Positions 12,120 through 24,075 of a stretch of DNA of 64,000 bases are shown piece by piece. The notes below the pieces were generated by a model that saw nothing but the letters and a program-made list of their open reading frames with translations, was not told the origin of the DNA and searched no databases. The DNA is from Hygrocybe punicea (lineage: Eukaryota; Basidiomycota; Agaricomycetes; Agaricales; Hygrophoraceae). Within the stretch, counting starts at the first letter, position 1, and each line of letters begins with the position of its first letter. A program made the position numbers and the translations under genes. The DNA is taken from contig OY744471.1 in the NCBI GenBank assembly GCA_963556145.1, forward strand, positions 3,775,590 through 3,839,589, read 5' to 3'.

Positions 12120-12330
12120 TGAGGTACATGAGTTGGCCGAAGCAGAGGGATATATTGGCCAACCGGTCTGGGTATTTTGGCTGGCCATGGAACATGGGTT
12201 GGCCGACAGCCCTGGGTATTTTGGCTGGCCATGAAAGATGGGTTGGCCGACCGGTCTGGGGTTTTTGGCTGGCCATGGAACATGGATTGGCCAACCGGTC
12301 TGGTTATGTTGGCTGAATACTATATCTTGG
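12120..12330. repeat. Tandem repeat of about 45 bp rich in TTGGCC and TGGCCA
   Basis: Four or so imperfect units. The phrase TTTTGGCTGGCCATG recurs at about 12174, 12219 and 12264, each followed by a GGTTGGCC word. Looser TTGGCC words extend left to about 12050. The short palindromes TGGCCA and ACCGGT are repeated throughout. The frames across it are repeat artefacts. Confidence 0.65.
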
Positions 12331-12415
12331 CTTGCTGGCCATTATTGGCAGATTGTTATGGTCCAGTTGGTTAGGAATATCTTAGTTTGAACTAAATCTT
12401 CTCTAATGATATATA

Positions 12416-15400
12416 TTACTCCATCTTGTTGGCAAAGGCAATTTCCGCTTGTGCTATCATATTCCTCCACATTACCATCTGTTTTTCAGCATAACAGATG
12501 TGCCCCCTCAGTCCGGGACCAACTTTGTCACGATGTGCTTCCCATTGCACTTCCTGGTGTTGCAACCAACGAATCGTGTTACCCATTTCTGACTTGACGC
12601 TTTGCAATTCTTCAGACCACTGATCATATCTGGCCTTTCCATGGAGCCAGTTTACACGATACACTGTATAGTAGTAAGATCTTCCATGAATTGCTGTAGG
12701 AGAACCATTATTTACCTTCCTGCATCCAATTGTTGTCCCCAGTATTATTCCTATCTTTCATCCGCCAGATCCAGGGAAGCTTGTGACTCCTCTGGCCCAC
12801 TCTATTCTCCTCAAGCATATCACCACTCATCTTGATATCCTCCTGCCTCAGCACTTTGAAACGATCCAAAATGTCTGCACTCCCCCCTAGACTGACCAAT
12901 GCTCGACAAGCCTGCCTGTAGCTGGTGGCATATTTGGAAACTTTTTGCTGGATGGCATGTATGTCGTCCCATGCTCGAGTCTTCTTCTTCTGACTGTTTG
13001 CTCCATGGACAGAGGTTTGAAAAATTACCATTTTCTCACCCAGTGTCGTCCTCAAGTTTTCCAAACAGTCGTTTGCTTGCCCCACCCTGAGTTCCACCTC
13101 CTGAGCAGCCAAATTTTCCAAACCCAGCCGAGCACATTCCTCGATTCCCAAGGTAGATGGCATTGTAAGTCGACAGTTTTCAGGCCATTCTGTGACATTA
13201 TCATCTTCTTCTTCATCTACCTCACCCTCCTCATCCAAATCCATGATCCAATCATCAGCATCTGATTCATAATTCACCAAATTACAGTCATCCACTTGTT
13301 CACCCAGTATTCCATGCATTTTTCTGTGGAACGAATCGATTCGAGACTGAAGCCTATTTTGACGATCCTCCAGATTTGCCTTGTCTGTGAAACTGCCTGT
13401 TTTTTGAACAGCACGCAAAGTTGTCTTCAGAGTATTCCTGTAGGGTAAACAAATGTCAAAGACGATTGATGAGAATGAGGATACATCCTACTGTGCTTGT
13501 TCTATGTTTATTCCTTCACTTAAAATTGTCACCCGACCAGCCATTACATCTTTGGGGTTCCCTATGGTCAGTCTCAACCTGATCTCGGCCTGTGATGGTG
13601 CTGGTGAAACATCATTACCGTGTCCAAATTACCCACACTTTATAAGACAAACCTTTCTCCATTCTGACGTCGAATACCCTCAAATAGTCACCACAGAAAT
13701 CCATTGCCCTTGTTTCTTCTTCCTTCCACTGTGACAGCACTTGCTCATCAACAGTTTCGGAAAGCTCCTCAAAGGCTGCCTTCATTTCCTGCATTCCATC
13801 TACTGCTTTATCATACCTTTTCAACAAAGACCGAACTGTGGGATGGCTATGGTGATGATTTGTATTGATGACATGCCTGTGAATCACGTACCCATTCCTA
13901 CCAACTTCTTCCAATTCGAATCCCTCATAAGGTCATCCAGGATCTCACGTTGTTGGGATTTTGACATGAAACGAATAAAACTGGAAATCTTGTTGATGAT
14001 AGCCCACAGTGCTCCAAAATTTCACCATCCTGCTGAACAGCACCATGAATGAAGTTGAGACTGAATAGGGCAAAACACTTGGCAACATGTGCACCAAGAT
14101 GAAACTTGCCCACAGCCCCAATGATCTCGAGTGCCTCGGGGAGAGTGAGGTGGTCAGAATCGGAAACCCTTTTAGCAAAATTGATGAGCCAACTGCAGAT
14201 GATATCATATTCCACCAGTGCTTCCTTGATACCACTGTGGCACAGCCTATTGAGAGCATTGCATATTGAATAATCAATGTTCATGTGTCTGGTGCAGGCT
14301 GTTTAATAAATTTGTGACGATTCATAGCTCAAAACACATGACTGACCGTTCACCCTTCTGGAAGTCAATGACACTGTGCGGTACAAAGCAACCATGCTTT
14401 GCACAAGCACATGCACTGATTCCAGTAGCATATAAGTTATGCCGATTGGCATTGGCTTGGTTGACAGCCTTATGGTTCGAGCACTGTGATCTCTGATAAT
14501 GGATCATTGATTTAGCATTCACGAAATTCACAATTTGATAAATACCTCTTTGGACTCCAGGGAAGCTGCCAGATGAGCACGATAAGGTGCATCCTCAACC
14601 ATATAGCCTTGTCCATCAATAAGCCCAACGTCATCATCAGGCTTCCGCATGTTAATCTGCTCAGCTTTGAAATTCCCGTCGACGACGATGCTGGGCCTGT
14701 AAAGTCACCTGTTTCCGTGTTTGGTGAGGTACTACATGAAAACTGATCAGAATGACCCACTGATGAGGTCTATCCGTCCAGTTCTGCGGAAGATTTATCC
14801 CTGGCTGGGGACATGCAGGGCAAAACAATGCCAGATCGCCATTACCAGGCTCCCTCTCAGTATCATGCCCAAAGCCAAATCGTTTCCTGAGGTTCAAGTA
14901 CCGCCACTGTCTTGAGACCCTCATTAGTTCATGATAACGATCCTGAACAACATAACTCAGTACTTTGTCCTGTATGGACTGTGTAACCAAAGAAGAAGTA
15001 TATCACGAACCGGCAATGTATCTGGAAATGCGTTTGAAGACAGTCTCCTTAACTTGTTATAAAAGTTGTTTGCAGACGTTTTGCACTCCATCGAATCAAT
15101 GTAGAAATGATCCAGGAGCTGGAAAGTGAAGGCTGATGATGGCCGTTTTGCCATTGCAGGATACAAATGCATTCGAAGTAGTTGAATGTCTTGAGTAGGG
15201 GCATCTGGGCAGGAGCACCATCGGATTCGACGTCGGTAAATTCCATTCATATGAGTGACAGTGAGGATATCCTCCTTGGCATGAACACCCAATTCCGATT
15301 CCAAATTGTCCTCCTCATCCAGGCCAGACATTAAAATATCCCTCACAGATGTATCTTCGACAGATGGCTCCTGTCCATCATGTCTGTATGACGGACAATT

Positions 15401-15979
15401 GCCTCCACCATGGCCAAGACACATGACCAGGCCAATCATATTAAGGTCATATTTCAAGAAACATTTGCCATTCCAGATCTCAATTCTGTGGAATGGATCA
15501 TGCTTGTGTGTCTGCAAACAACAACGCTGGCAGAACGAAGGACAACCATAGCAATCAGGGCAACGAATAGACATATCAGCCATGAGACATGTCTGGCACG
15601 TAACATCAGAAGGGGGGGCCTCAGATGATAAGAGTTCGGAGAGGTATTGCTTGTGAATCGCTTTCCAGGCTTCCATTTCATCATTCTGTGTCTAATTGAC
15701 ATGCAATCAAAATCAAGTTGAACAGATAATAGTTGTGTCAACCTTTCCACTCTTATTTCGGTGTCTCCTTGTCAGAGGCTCCTCCTCTTCCACAAATGAC
15801 GTTGAGGGCATGGGAGGATCTTCACTCCTTTCTGATTGTTTTACAGGACTTGGCTGACGAATGACTGGACGAGCCTTGACTGTCTTTCCACTTCGTTTCT
15901 TTGCCACCACCATAAATTCAACCTCTCTGGCAAATTCCTTTTTTTTTCCTGACTGGGAAGTGACTTTCGATTTCGGCAT
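12416..15979 (-). pseudogene. KDZ-family transposase with CxC region (frameshifted)
   Basis: This is a cut-and-paste transposase of the Kyakuja-Dileera-Zisupton (KDZ) group, read on the minus strand through about nine short introns. In order: a basic start (MPKSKVTSQSGKKKEFAREV); the cysteine-rich region with CQTCLMADMSIRCPDC and RWCSCPDAPTQDIQLLR (15676-15049); a block ending CPACPQPGINLP (about 14800); NFKAEQINMRKPDDDVGL (about 14650); ACAKHGCFVPHSVIDFQKGE (about 14370); the catalytic-core region with EYDIICSW and GKFHLGAHVAKC (14284-14030); and an acidic, coiled-coil-like C-terminus (13418-12416). The frame breaks once near 14010-14020, where QQDGEILE must shift by one base to continue as LWAIINKISSF. 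All other exons still join. It is divergent from the dioxygenase gene at 20.5-22 kb and next to a Ulp1-like gene. The family call is strong; activity is doubtful because of the frameshift. Confidence 0.85.
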
Positions 15980-16185
15980 GGATGAACAATAGTTGGATGA
16001 GTGTGGGAAAAGTGAACAAATGACACGCATTATAAAGACCAATGCACGAGGCAAAACACATGGCGAATAATAAATATGACATAAATTATGTGCCTTGACA
16101 TACAAATACATTTCAGTACAGGACAAGGTTACAAATCCAATGAACTGTCAGAATCTGATACCATCATTGGGGCCTCAAACCAACC

Positions 16186-17880
16186 TCAGACCAATTTAAC
16201 ATCACTGGATGAACCCTCCTTTCCTTCCACTACGACCCTGTCCAGCACATCCCTCTGAAGGCAATTGCGAACAGCTTGCCTGCGCAAGGCCCCCTGGAGT
16301 TCCCGACAGAGTGTGGGTATTCGCCAGTCTTGCCATGGATCTTTGGCAGCTTTGATGGTACTCTTGTCACCCAGCATGATGTCCATCATTTCCATTGGGT
16401 TTTCTAAGAAGATTCAAAGGAAATGCAGCATATAGATACCACAATCATCAAAATTTGGCTGTCCAGGTACCTGAAAACAAATCTTCAATTCAGTCACAAC
16501 ACTGACGTTAGACATTGGTCACCGTGAGGGTGACTCTCTTGATATGTGCCAGCTTTTTCACCTGTCTGGTGTTCATCGCAATGCCGGCCAGCCACGCATG
16601 CACCTAGGATATATCTTTATGATGGTTCGCTGGGGGCAGTGAATTGAGAACAAATGTTACGCTAATCGAAGATGAGTAAGTTCAAGGCAAAGCTAAAATG
16701 GATAATTACGTGTGCAGTCCATCAGCAGGATTTTGTGACAAACATGCACCAGGATTTGTCACGATAATCAAATACCAGTTGTCACTGATGGTGAGGTGAG
16801 ATGTTGCCTTCATGAAAGCTGTCTGCATTCACCCAGTGGGAACAGGAAAAACCAAGTATTGGAGCGAAAATATGTCGATTGCCTTCGTCCACCTCTTCAA
16901 ACTCTTCACACCGTTCTTCCTGTGTCCAGATTCAAAGGAAATTAAGTTATATGAACCACCAAGCAACGTGTACCTCAATTTCTCCATGAAAAAAGTAATG
17001 AATATGTGTATGTTTTCCGGCAAATCTGGTTGATGGATTGCTGCATTCTGCAGAGCATAGCTGAAACAGGAATAAGCTACTGCACTGGAGGGTAGAAATA
17101 TACTTACTGGGTACCGAAATTAATCAGTTCGTCATCTAGCCAATCCTTTTCCAAACGTTGATATGAAATCCATGGAACTGCACCCTGCTCTGAGTATTTT
17201 GCAACGGTACACGTATTTTCAACCCTAGAACACCTGAGTGAGCGATGGGCCTGGCAATGGCTATGTTATGTACATGACCGCATCTGGCCTTTCATTTAAC
17301 TGCAAAAATCGGCCGTTGGTGTCGACATCGTTTCTGTTGAAGTAGAGATTAGTTGTGGTATTATGAATTTGTTATACTGACTGTAAATATTCGATGCTAC
17401 TTTCGCCCAGTGTGCTGGTGAGCAAACTGAGCAAATCTGCATACATATCTGTCGTCCAGGATGCATGCTCGTTGTCGAAATAAATGCCAATTTGATGTTT
17501 TGACACAATTTCTGAGTATCAATTGGAGTCACATATAACCTCATGGAAATGGTGGAGTACCATTGTTCTTTCGGCCTAAAAACACGCAGGTTGACTTGTC
17601 CATATGTCGAGACACGAGCACATGCAATATCAAGCCGCGTATCTGCTCTTCATTCGGTTTTGTGGCCTACAAAATTACGTGAATATCAAGGGTGGGCTCT
17701 TGACGACTAACAATCACCTGGCAACTGACAACATCATGTTTGACCAAAAGTTGCATGGTTGCAGAGCTGTCATCCGTCAGAATGCAACACACACTGGTAT
17801 ACCACAGTAAGTAATGATTAGGATGCTGCATGCGATGATTTACCATGAATCTTTGCATTTAAATTCAATGGATGTGTCGC
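16186..17880 (-). pseudogene. Ulp1/C48 SUMO-protease-like gene, interrupted
   Basis: A minus-strand multi-exon gene resembling Ulp1 cysteine proteases, which remove SUMO from target proteins. Visible family landmarks are EKDWLDDELINFGTQ (about 17120-17160), the strand AIDIFSLQYLVFPVP followed after a splice by NWYLIIVTNPGA (about 16930-16750), and the active-site segment VPGQPNFDDCGIYMLHFL with the expected Gln and Cys (16470-16417). Two faults are seen. A TGA at 16416-16414 follows HFL where Arg is expected. The position normally held by catalytic His before Trp reads Asn (DNW). Downstream, PMEMMDIMLGDKSTIKAA runs to a stop at 16186. The 5' exons above about 17520 are uncertain. It lies between the KDZ transposase and the dioxygenase gene. 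Confidence 0.65.
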
Positions 17881-17989
17881 CTTCTGATGATTTGTGGTAG
17901 GTGTGTCCACCAGAGACTGTGAAAAGGACAGGGAGATGAAGAGATGGCATATTAGATTGTTGTTCAGAGATGCACGTGAGGGTTGAAAA

Positions 17990-19234
17990 AAGAGACGCTT
18001 TTGCATCATGTGATGCGGAGTCCAGTCCACATGTGATGCCTAAACTTGACATCACATGCGATGTCACATGCATGATGTCACGTGTACACGTCCAGACGTG
18101 ACGTCACCTGTGTGATGTCATGGCGTTTCTATGACCGTTGTACACGCTCAACGACGTGGGGAAAATGACTGAGCGTTGCATATTGCACACTGTCTCTGAC
18201 ATTACTTATTCCCTTGGTAGACATTGTTCTATCTTTGCGATTAGAAATCAAATGCCACCCTGAGCATTTGTTTTTATTTGGTCAGAATTCACCTTATTTC
18301 GTCACATCCTGAGTCGCAACATCAACGTTCTGCAAGGTAATTTCTCATGAGGCTAATACACTACGATATTTCTGCGTTTCAATGTTCACTTGTACTGCAG
18401 CAAATGACAGCTCCCTTGTATCCTTGGTAGGGCGCTGTACCAGGAAATTTTCCAAAGCCATATTTATGACAGTTCTTGTTGATATGCCGCCTGGTGAAAC
18501 TGCTCATGTTCACGATATTGAATGCTTCCCACCATCTGTGTAGAACATTATACTGAACCCACTTTTGATTGTGTAGGGATGTGCCTGAAATCTATTCACG
18601 TATTTTCATGTGGCCGCCACCGAACAAGAACGTTATTCTGTCCGATGGCCAGGCATGACGCAATCGGAAGACACAGGCCCTGCACAAACGCCATTCCTGA
18701 AAGACAGTTGGCCACCCATGTTTGGTGTGGACAAAGATGTTCGTATGTGTATGGGATATTTCGTTCACCTAGCCACTAGTTTTGCTACAGGTCTGCTACA
18801 TCCTTTGATCTTCAGTCCAATTTCTGAATGTTCTTGTTCAGCACACCTTGTACAAATGCAGTTGAATTCAAGGCACTGGTGTACATTATTTGGAAGCGAC
18901 ACTGTAATTAAATGTCTTGGTAACAAAGTGCCGTTCACAATGGTCCTAGCCAGATTATGAATTATATTGACAATTTTCACATCGTTATAATTACATTTCT
19001 CTACAACAGTGCCATTTACAACGTTGCCAGCCTGTATATAAATTTGGACGGTGATGAGTCACAGGTGTGACTCGTCACCATCCAAACTTGGCCACATCAT
19101 GTGAGTGAATTCACTTCACGTGATGAATCACAACCGCGTTTGTCACATGAACAAATACAACCAATCACAAGCGCTCATTGAATTATTTTTTCCCTCGTTC
19201 GTTGTTTTCCGCCTCATCATTGTTCATCCCACAC
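17990..19234. other. Spacer with TGACGTCA-type palindromes; no gene assigned
   Basis: The segment 18050-18130 is dense in overlapping palindromic words (GATGTCACATGCATGATGTC, GTGACGTCAC). It lies upstream of the Ulp1-like gene and could be a divergent regulatory region, but nothing proves this. The rest up to 19234 has only short open frames (for example 18522-18960) with no recognised family. Confidence 0.4.
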
Positions 19235-19537
19235 TGCGAGATTGTTGTACGGGTAGGGTACGGGTACGGATTCCTGGACCCGCCAGTTTTTTTTCAAGCC
19301 CGGGATCGTCCAAAACGGTCAAGTATTGAGCTAGATATGCTCAAAATACTTCATTGGAGTATTTTGAGCATATCTAGCTCAATACTTGACCGTTTTGGAC
19401 GATCCCGGGCTTAAAATGACGGGTACAACCCGCGGGTATTGTACCCACGGGTACAACGGGTGCGGGTATGGGTACAGCCAAAAATACCCGGGGGTTACCC
19501 GTGCAATACACTAGTTGTACCGGGCAACAATCTCGCA
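19235..19537. mobile_element. 303-bp miniature inverted-repeat element
   Basis: The ends TGCGAGATTGTTG and CAACAATCTCGCA are exact complements. Inside is a perfect hairpin of about 55-bp arms (about 19297-19413, centred near CTTCATTGGAG), flanked by GGGTAC-rich sequence. It has no coding capacity. No convincing target duplication could be read. Confidence 0.7.
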
Positions 19538-19674
19538 TTCTGGGATGCTATGCATTTGGCATTATGTCTCATTCTCCTACCCGAATGGTGAGTGGTTTGC
19601 TATGTCTCCACTGACTTCCATTGATTTAGAATATTGGTAAGTAACTGATTGTTTGTCACTGCGATTGATCTTCT

Positions 19675-20175
19675 ACAGCTTTCCGACACGTTTTCCACCT
19701 GGATTAATTGTGGCATCAGTGCGTGCCCACCCGGTGGTGGCTGGTCCTCAGAAATGGGCGCTTGCTGCTGCCGGTCAACATGGAATGAAAGGGTGGGTGA
19801 ATCCCCCTGATTTCCTTGCCAGGCAACCTCCTTGCAGCGGGCCTGGCGGTGTACCCAGTTACAACCATGGTGTGTGTCTTCGCAGTTTAACATTGCCTGT
19901 GTTGACACATTGACTCCCAGGCGGTATGTGTGGTCTTGTAGTAGTGATTCACTTATTGTAGCTGCTTTATGTCGGGGTACAGCCTTGCTAACAATTTTAC
20001 TTGTTTCAGACAACTTCTCCATTGGCACAAGTTGTGGCATCAGTGTGTGCCCACCTGGTGGTGGCCAGTCCCCTGATATGGGTGCCTGCTGCCGCCGGTC
20101 AACCTGGAAGGAAAGGGTGGGTGAATCCCCTGGACTTCCTTGCCAGGCAACCTGCTTGCAGCAGGCCTGGCAGCC
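19675..20175 (+). repeat. Tandem duplication of an exon-like unit, step about 330 bp
   Basis: The block at about 19690-19855 recurs at about 20030-20175: GTGGCATCAGTG, GTGCCCACC(C/T)GGTGGTGG, GGGTGGGTGAATCCCC, CTTGCCAGGCAACCT. Both copies are preceded by an acceptor-like run (TTCTACAG or TTTCAG) and read as a Pro/Gly-rich frame. It may be a duplicated 5' exon of the dioxygenase gene that starts near 20.5 kb, or a simple local duplication. Confidence 0.6.
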
Positions 20176-20498
20176 TCGTTGATATCAAGACAAGTAAGTC
20201 TCTTTGTACTTTTGACTATTCTATCGTTCACAAAATGGCACAGGTATCAATCAGCTAGTAAACTTGCGTGTTCTGTATGCATATAAACTGAATCTGCTTG
20301 GGATTGAGATTGTTTTTTCTATGTGTTTTATTTCACAGTCAGTTGTGCATGTGAATTGGTAAAATCGCTGTATGCAACGAATTATTGAATGCTAAAAGTT
20401 CTAACCATAACCCCATGTTAAATTATACTGCCTCAAGGCCACCATGTGTAATGAAACCGTTGTTCTGAATTCTCAACCAATCTCAATTCTCAACCATT

Positions 20499-21996
20499 AT
20501 GTACGCAGACAGAATCCCCTCAAAGAATGCACAATCCAAGGCAATGGAAACCTTGCTTTCCGTCAACATGAAAACAACGGATTGTGGTCTGGCTCCGAAT
20601 CTAAAGAAACACATGTGGACGAGGCTGAGAAGAATCCTTTCAAACACTACATCGTATTATAGGAAGTCGGGCATGCGCCCTCCGAAGTCTCCTGTAGAGG
20701 AATGCAAACGGCTGAGGTCAGATCCATGCTGCTTCAATGTCATATCTTACATATTTTGCAGGTCGCGTTTGATGATGCTGAGGGATCAGCTTCCAGTTAG
20801 CAAGGTCTTGGGCGATTCAGCCCTAGATTCCCAAACATTCTCAGAGTCGGAAATGGTCTCAGAATCTGAACTGGAGAGGGTTCTCCTCACTGTGGCAGCC
20901 GTGATTTTGAACCCTAGTACATTGCTGCCATGAAAGTCGGCATATTTAGACTGACATCTTGTGGCAAAGTAATTGTGCCCTTGGATGCGAATAGACTGGC
21001 AAATCGAGTGAAGAATATCAAGGAGACTTCGGATGCTGACAATGAAAAACTACTCAGGTTTTTTCAGGAGATTCACATCGGACATGTGAATGAACCAGCG
21101 ACAGTAATCGACACGTGTGGTTTGCTTTTGGTCTGGTATCTACCTGATGTTGTAACTCCAAGACGTATTGTGAGTCACTTGCCCCCCCCGGAAATATGGT
21201 TTTTAACAGTACCCACTGCAACACAGGAGGAATTGAATGTCAGTGCTGAAATGATAACCAAAATTCTGGAAGAATCCTATTCCGAGTCCCTCAAAAAAGT
21301 TGAGAAAGGGAAAGATCCACTATGGAGGAAAGATCCAAACATTTTCTTTCCACCTCCAAACCCACGATTTCACCCAGGATCAGTGGATTTTGCCGCAGCA
21401 TGGTTTGCTCAGGGTAGAGAGGTAACACCTTTAGTTAGTCGTCTTATTTACATGAGCTGCCCGTCTGTTTTTTTCAGCGACTCACCGATAGGTTGATCAC
21501 GTCAACAACTCTTCGAACAACTGAAGCCACCATGTGGATGGCTGCAATTGAACCCAGCAAGCTGATCTTCAACGCAATTACTGCGTTAACCCATCAGTCA
21601 TTGTACACAGCTGGCCTTCTGGCTGTGACAAAAATCTGGGACGGTGAAATGATCGAGAACGTGGAAACACATGAAAATGCTAAGGAGTGGACATCTGTTT
21701 ACACTGGAATCGCCATTATCGTTAATAGGATTACAACTCGACACAGAGATGCTGGAGGGTGTCCAGAATGGTATGATTTGCTGGCCAGTTGTAGGACACA
21801 TACGAACGCGGAACTAGCCATCCCTGAGTGTGATGCTACGTTCTCTTATTCGCCAGGAACCGTCATCGAAATTTGTGGCAAGGTTCTCAGTCACAGTGTA
21901 GGCAGATGGGAGGGTGGTGAAAGAATATGCATGGCGCATTATATGCGAAACATGGTACATGACCATCTCAAGATTGACAAGCCCACCTGGAGCTGA
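20499..21996 (+). CDS. TET/JBP-type 2-oxoglutarate/Fe(II) dioxygenase
   Basis: This resembles the fungal TET/JBP oxygenase family, which oxidises methylcytosine or thymine in DNA using Fe(II) and 2-oxoglutarate in the nucleus. The core reads in order: LLVWYLPDVVTPRRI (about 21125-21170), FHPGSVDFAAAWFAQGRE (about 21369-21422), an intron 21423-21478, MWMAAIEPSKLIFNAITALT, GIAIIVNRITTRHRDAGG with the Fe-binding His-x-Asp (His at 21742, Asp at 21748), and ERICMAHYMRNMVHDHL with the distal His at 21937. The C-terminus is KPTWS-stop. All catalytic residues expected of the family are present and the core frame is open. An upstream intron is likely at about 20714-20760. The start is uncertain: reading between 20760 and 20930 changes frame around a Glu/Ser-rich segment. 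Association of this family with KDZ transposons is known in agaricomycetes, and one lies 4.5 kb away. Confidence 0.75.
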
Positions 21997-22002
21997 CACA
22001 AT

Positions 22003-22300
22003 GTGTTTGCAAGGGAGATGAATGCAGAGTTTCAGGCATCACAGGAATGGAGATGGAATTAGCTATAGTGCCAAGGGAGATATCATCCTAATGTGAAAGT
22101 ACAACAGCTACCATTGCATGCTTTGTACGACTGTAGTCAGAAACCTCTGTGTGGAACTAAATCTCATTATCCTCATTCACAGATGACAAAGACCTATGAG
22201 TTTCAGCTGACAAATATCTAGACAGTGTCCGGAGAATTTCCCTGTCTTTACATTGACAACTCTGTGACATTGACAACTCTGTCAATTCAAAATGTGTACT
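22003..22300. other. 3' flank of the dioxygenase gene
   Basis: Non-coding sequence between the dioxygenase stop and the TA target of the split palindrome. No gene. Confidence 0.5.
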
Positions 22301-23554
22301 TACAGCCATTTGTGGTGAGCTTGACACTTGTGGGAAATTTTTTGATTGATTAAAATAATATGGACTTGGTGAAAATTTCTGTGCTCTACCTTGTATCTCA
22401 TGAAGTACTGCATGGATTAACATGGTTACAGAGGGAAAGTTGTACTATTTCTTAAGGGCTATCTACTGCTATCATTACATTTGGACCATATTTTGTATTT
22501 GGTGACTTGTGGATGAAACAAAAGGTAAACCAGTACTTTTTGACACCCAAAATGATATTGTCAAATTATGGCATCAAATGAACTCCTATGAAAAGAATTG
22601 TAGGGAGAAATTTATTCATTTTTTCAAGGGCTAAATATACATATACCGTGTATTTCTTTATTTTTGTCCTTTGAGCTCAGAATCATGATTCTTGTGGCAT
22701 TTCAACCCTAATGTGGACAAACATAGTACAGATGAAATATTGCCTCAAAGGACAAAAATAAAGAAAAACACTTCAGGCTACCCCCAAACCTGAACAACTA
22801 GTTACAACTCACCTCTAGTACTGAACCATCTACATGTTGGTAAAAGTACTGGGCAGCCCTGGGACGATACGTTGGGACGTCCCATTGTCCCTGGTCTGGT
22901 GTATGGGATGGCCCATGGGACGACATTTGGTGTTGTGGGATGTCCCATGGGACATGGGACATCCCACACATAAGGGGTGTCTGGGGGCATTTGGGACGTC
23001 CCTTCCGTAGCTATTCAATAGAAATCTCAGAGTGATGACAGCATCTAATTATAAATTTCCAGGCCTTATCATGGCCACTATGGGTACCATGGGTGCTATA
23101 GCATAGTATAAGATTGTATATACTTATTCTTTTGAGAGTCACAGAGCTGATTGTTCTTCAAGGTCAGTGGCAGGGTGTGGAGATACAGCAGTTCTTTCCA
23201 CATATAAAGACAGAACGAGTGGGAGAGGAAAAGTGCTGGAGATGTTGGGTATTGAGATGGGATTGAGGGGGAGGATTGAGGGTGTGCTTCTAGTAAACCA
23301 ATCCCTTGTGCATGTGGCAAGCTGAAGCTTGTAGGGGAGTAAGTGAGCAGAGCATGCATGATATACAAAGAAAAGTAGGGCTATATATGCAGAGGAGGCT
23401 GAGCTGAAAATTAAACACGTGTATTATGAAGACCTTTTGATCAGGATATCAGTGGTTATTACATTATGGGCTATGCATACAATGGCTGACTGGGAAGCAG
23501 ATGCAGAGGAGAGATCTGAAATTAGAGTGTGTCTTGAGGACAGTGGACTTGGGT

Positions 23555-24075
23555 AAGGAGACATCTCACAGAGGTTTTATTGGGACATCTCACAGGCTCA
23601 TCTGGGATGTCCCTGTCAGCTTGCAGCTGAGGCTTTCAGACATCCCTGTCATCTTGTGTGACATCCCACCAAGGCTTTGGGACGTCCCACAGCCTTGTCT
23701 GGGACATCCCTGCCAGCTTGTGGGACATCCCACAGCCTTCTCTGGGACGTCCCTGTCAGCTTGTGGGACGTCCCAGCCAGCTTGTGGGACGTCCCTGCCA
23801 GCTTGTGGGATGTCCCTGTCAGCTTGTGGGACATCCCACCGAGGCTTTGGGATGTCCCACGGCCTTGTCTGGGACATCCCTGTCAGCTTGTGGGATGTCC
23901 CACAGCCTTGTCCGGGACATCCCTCTCAGCTTGTGGGACGTCCCACCAAGGCTTTGGGATGTCCCACAGCCTTGTCTGGGACGTCCCTGTTAGCTTTTGG
24001 GATGTCCCACAGTCAGTTTGTGGGATGTCCCACAACCTGGTGTGGACATCCCAATGTACAGGCTTGTGGGACTGC
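23555..24075. repeat. GGGACGTCCC-type palindrome array, left arm
   Basis: More than a dozen decamers of the form GGGACGTCCC, GGGATGTCCC or GGGACATCCC occur at intervals of about 24-36 bases, linked by CAGCTTGTG and CACAGCCTTGTCT phrases. The same array in reverse is at 26630-27090. Smaller clusters lie at 22860-23005, 27640-27800, 50710-50860 and 51425-51560. The frames of 60-200 residues across it (repeating WDVP and GTSHSL) are repeat artefacts. Confidence 0.85.

Noticed and set aside
12602..13265. Plus-strand frames opposite the KDZ exons
   Set aside because: Shadows of the minus-strand transposase, whose conserved blocks and splice sites are clear.
18522..18960. Possible small gene upstream of the 303-bp element
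   Set aside because: Two overlapping frames of similar length with no recognisable motif; insufficient support.
23555..24075. Regularly spaced palindromic repeats resembling a CRISPR array
   Set aside because: The host is a fungus with introns, spacing is variable, linkers are themselves repeated, and there are no cas genes.
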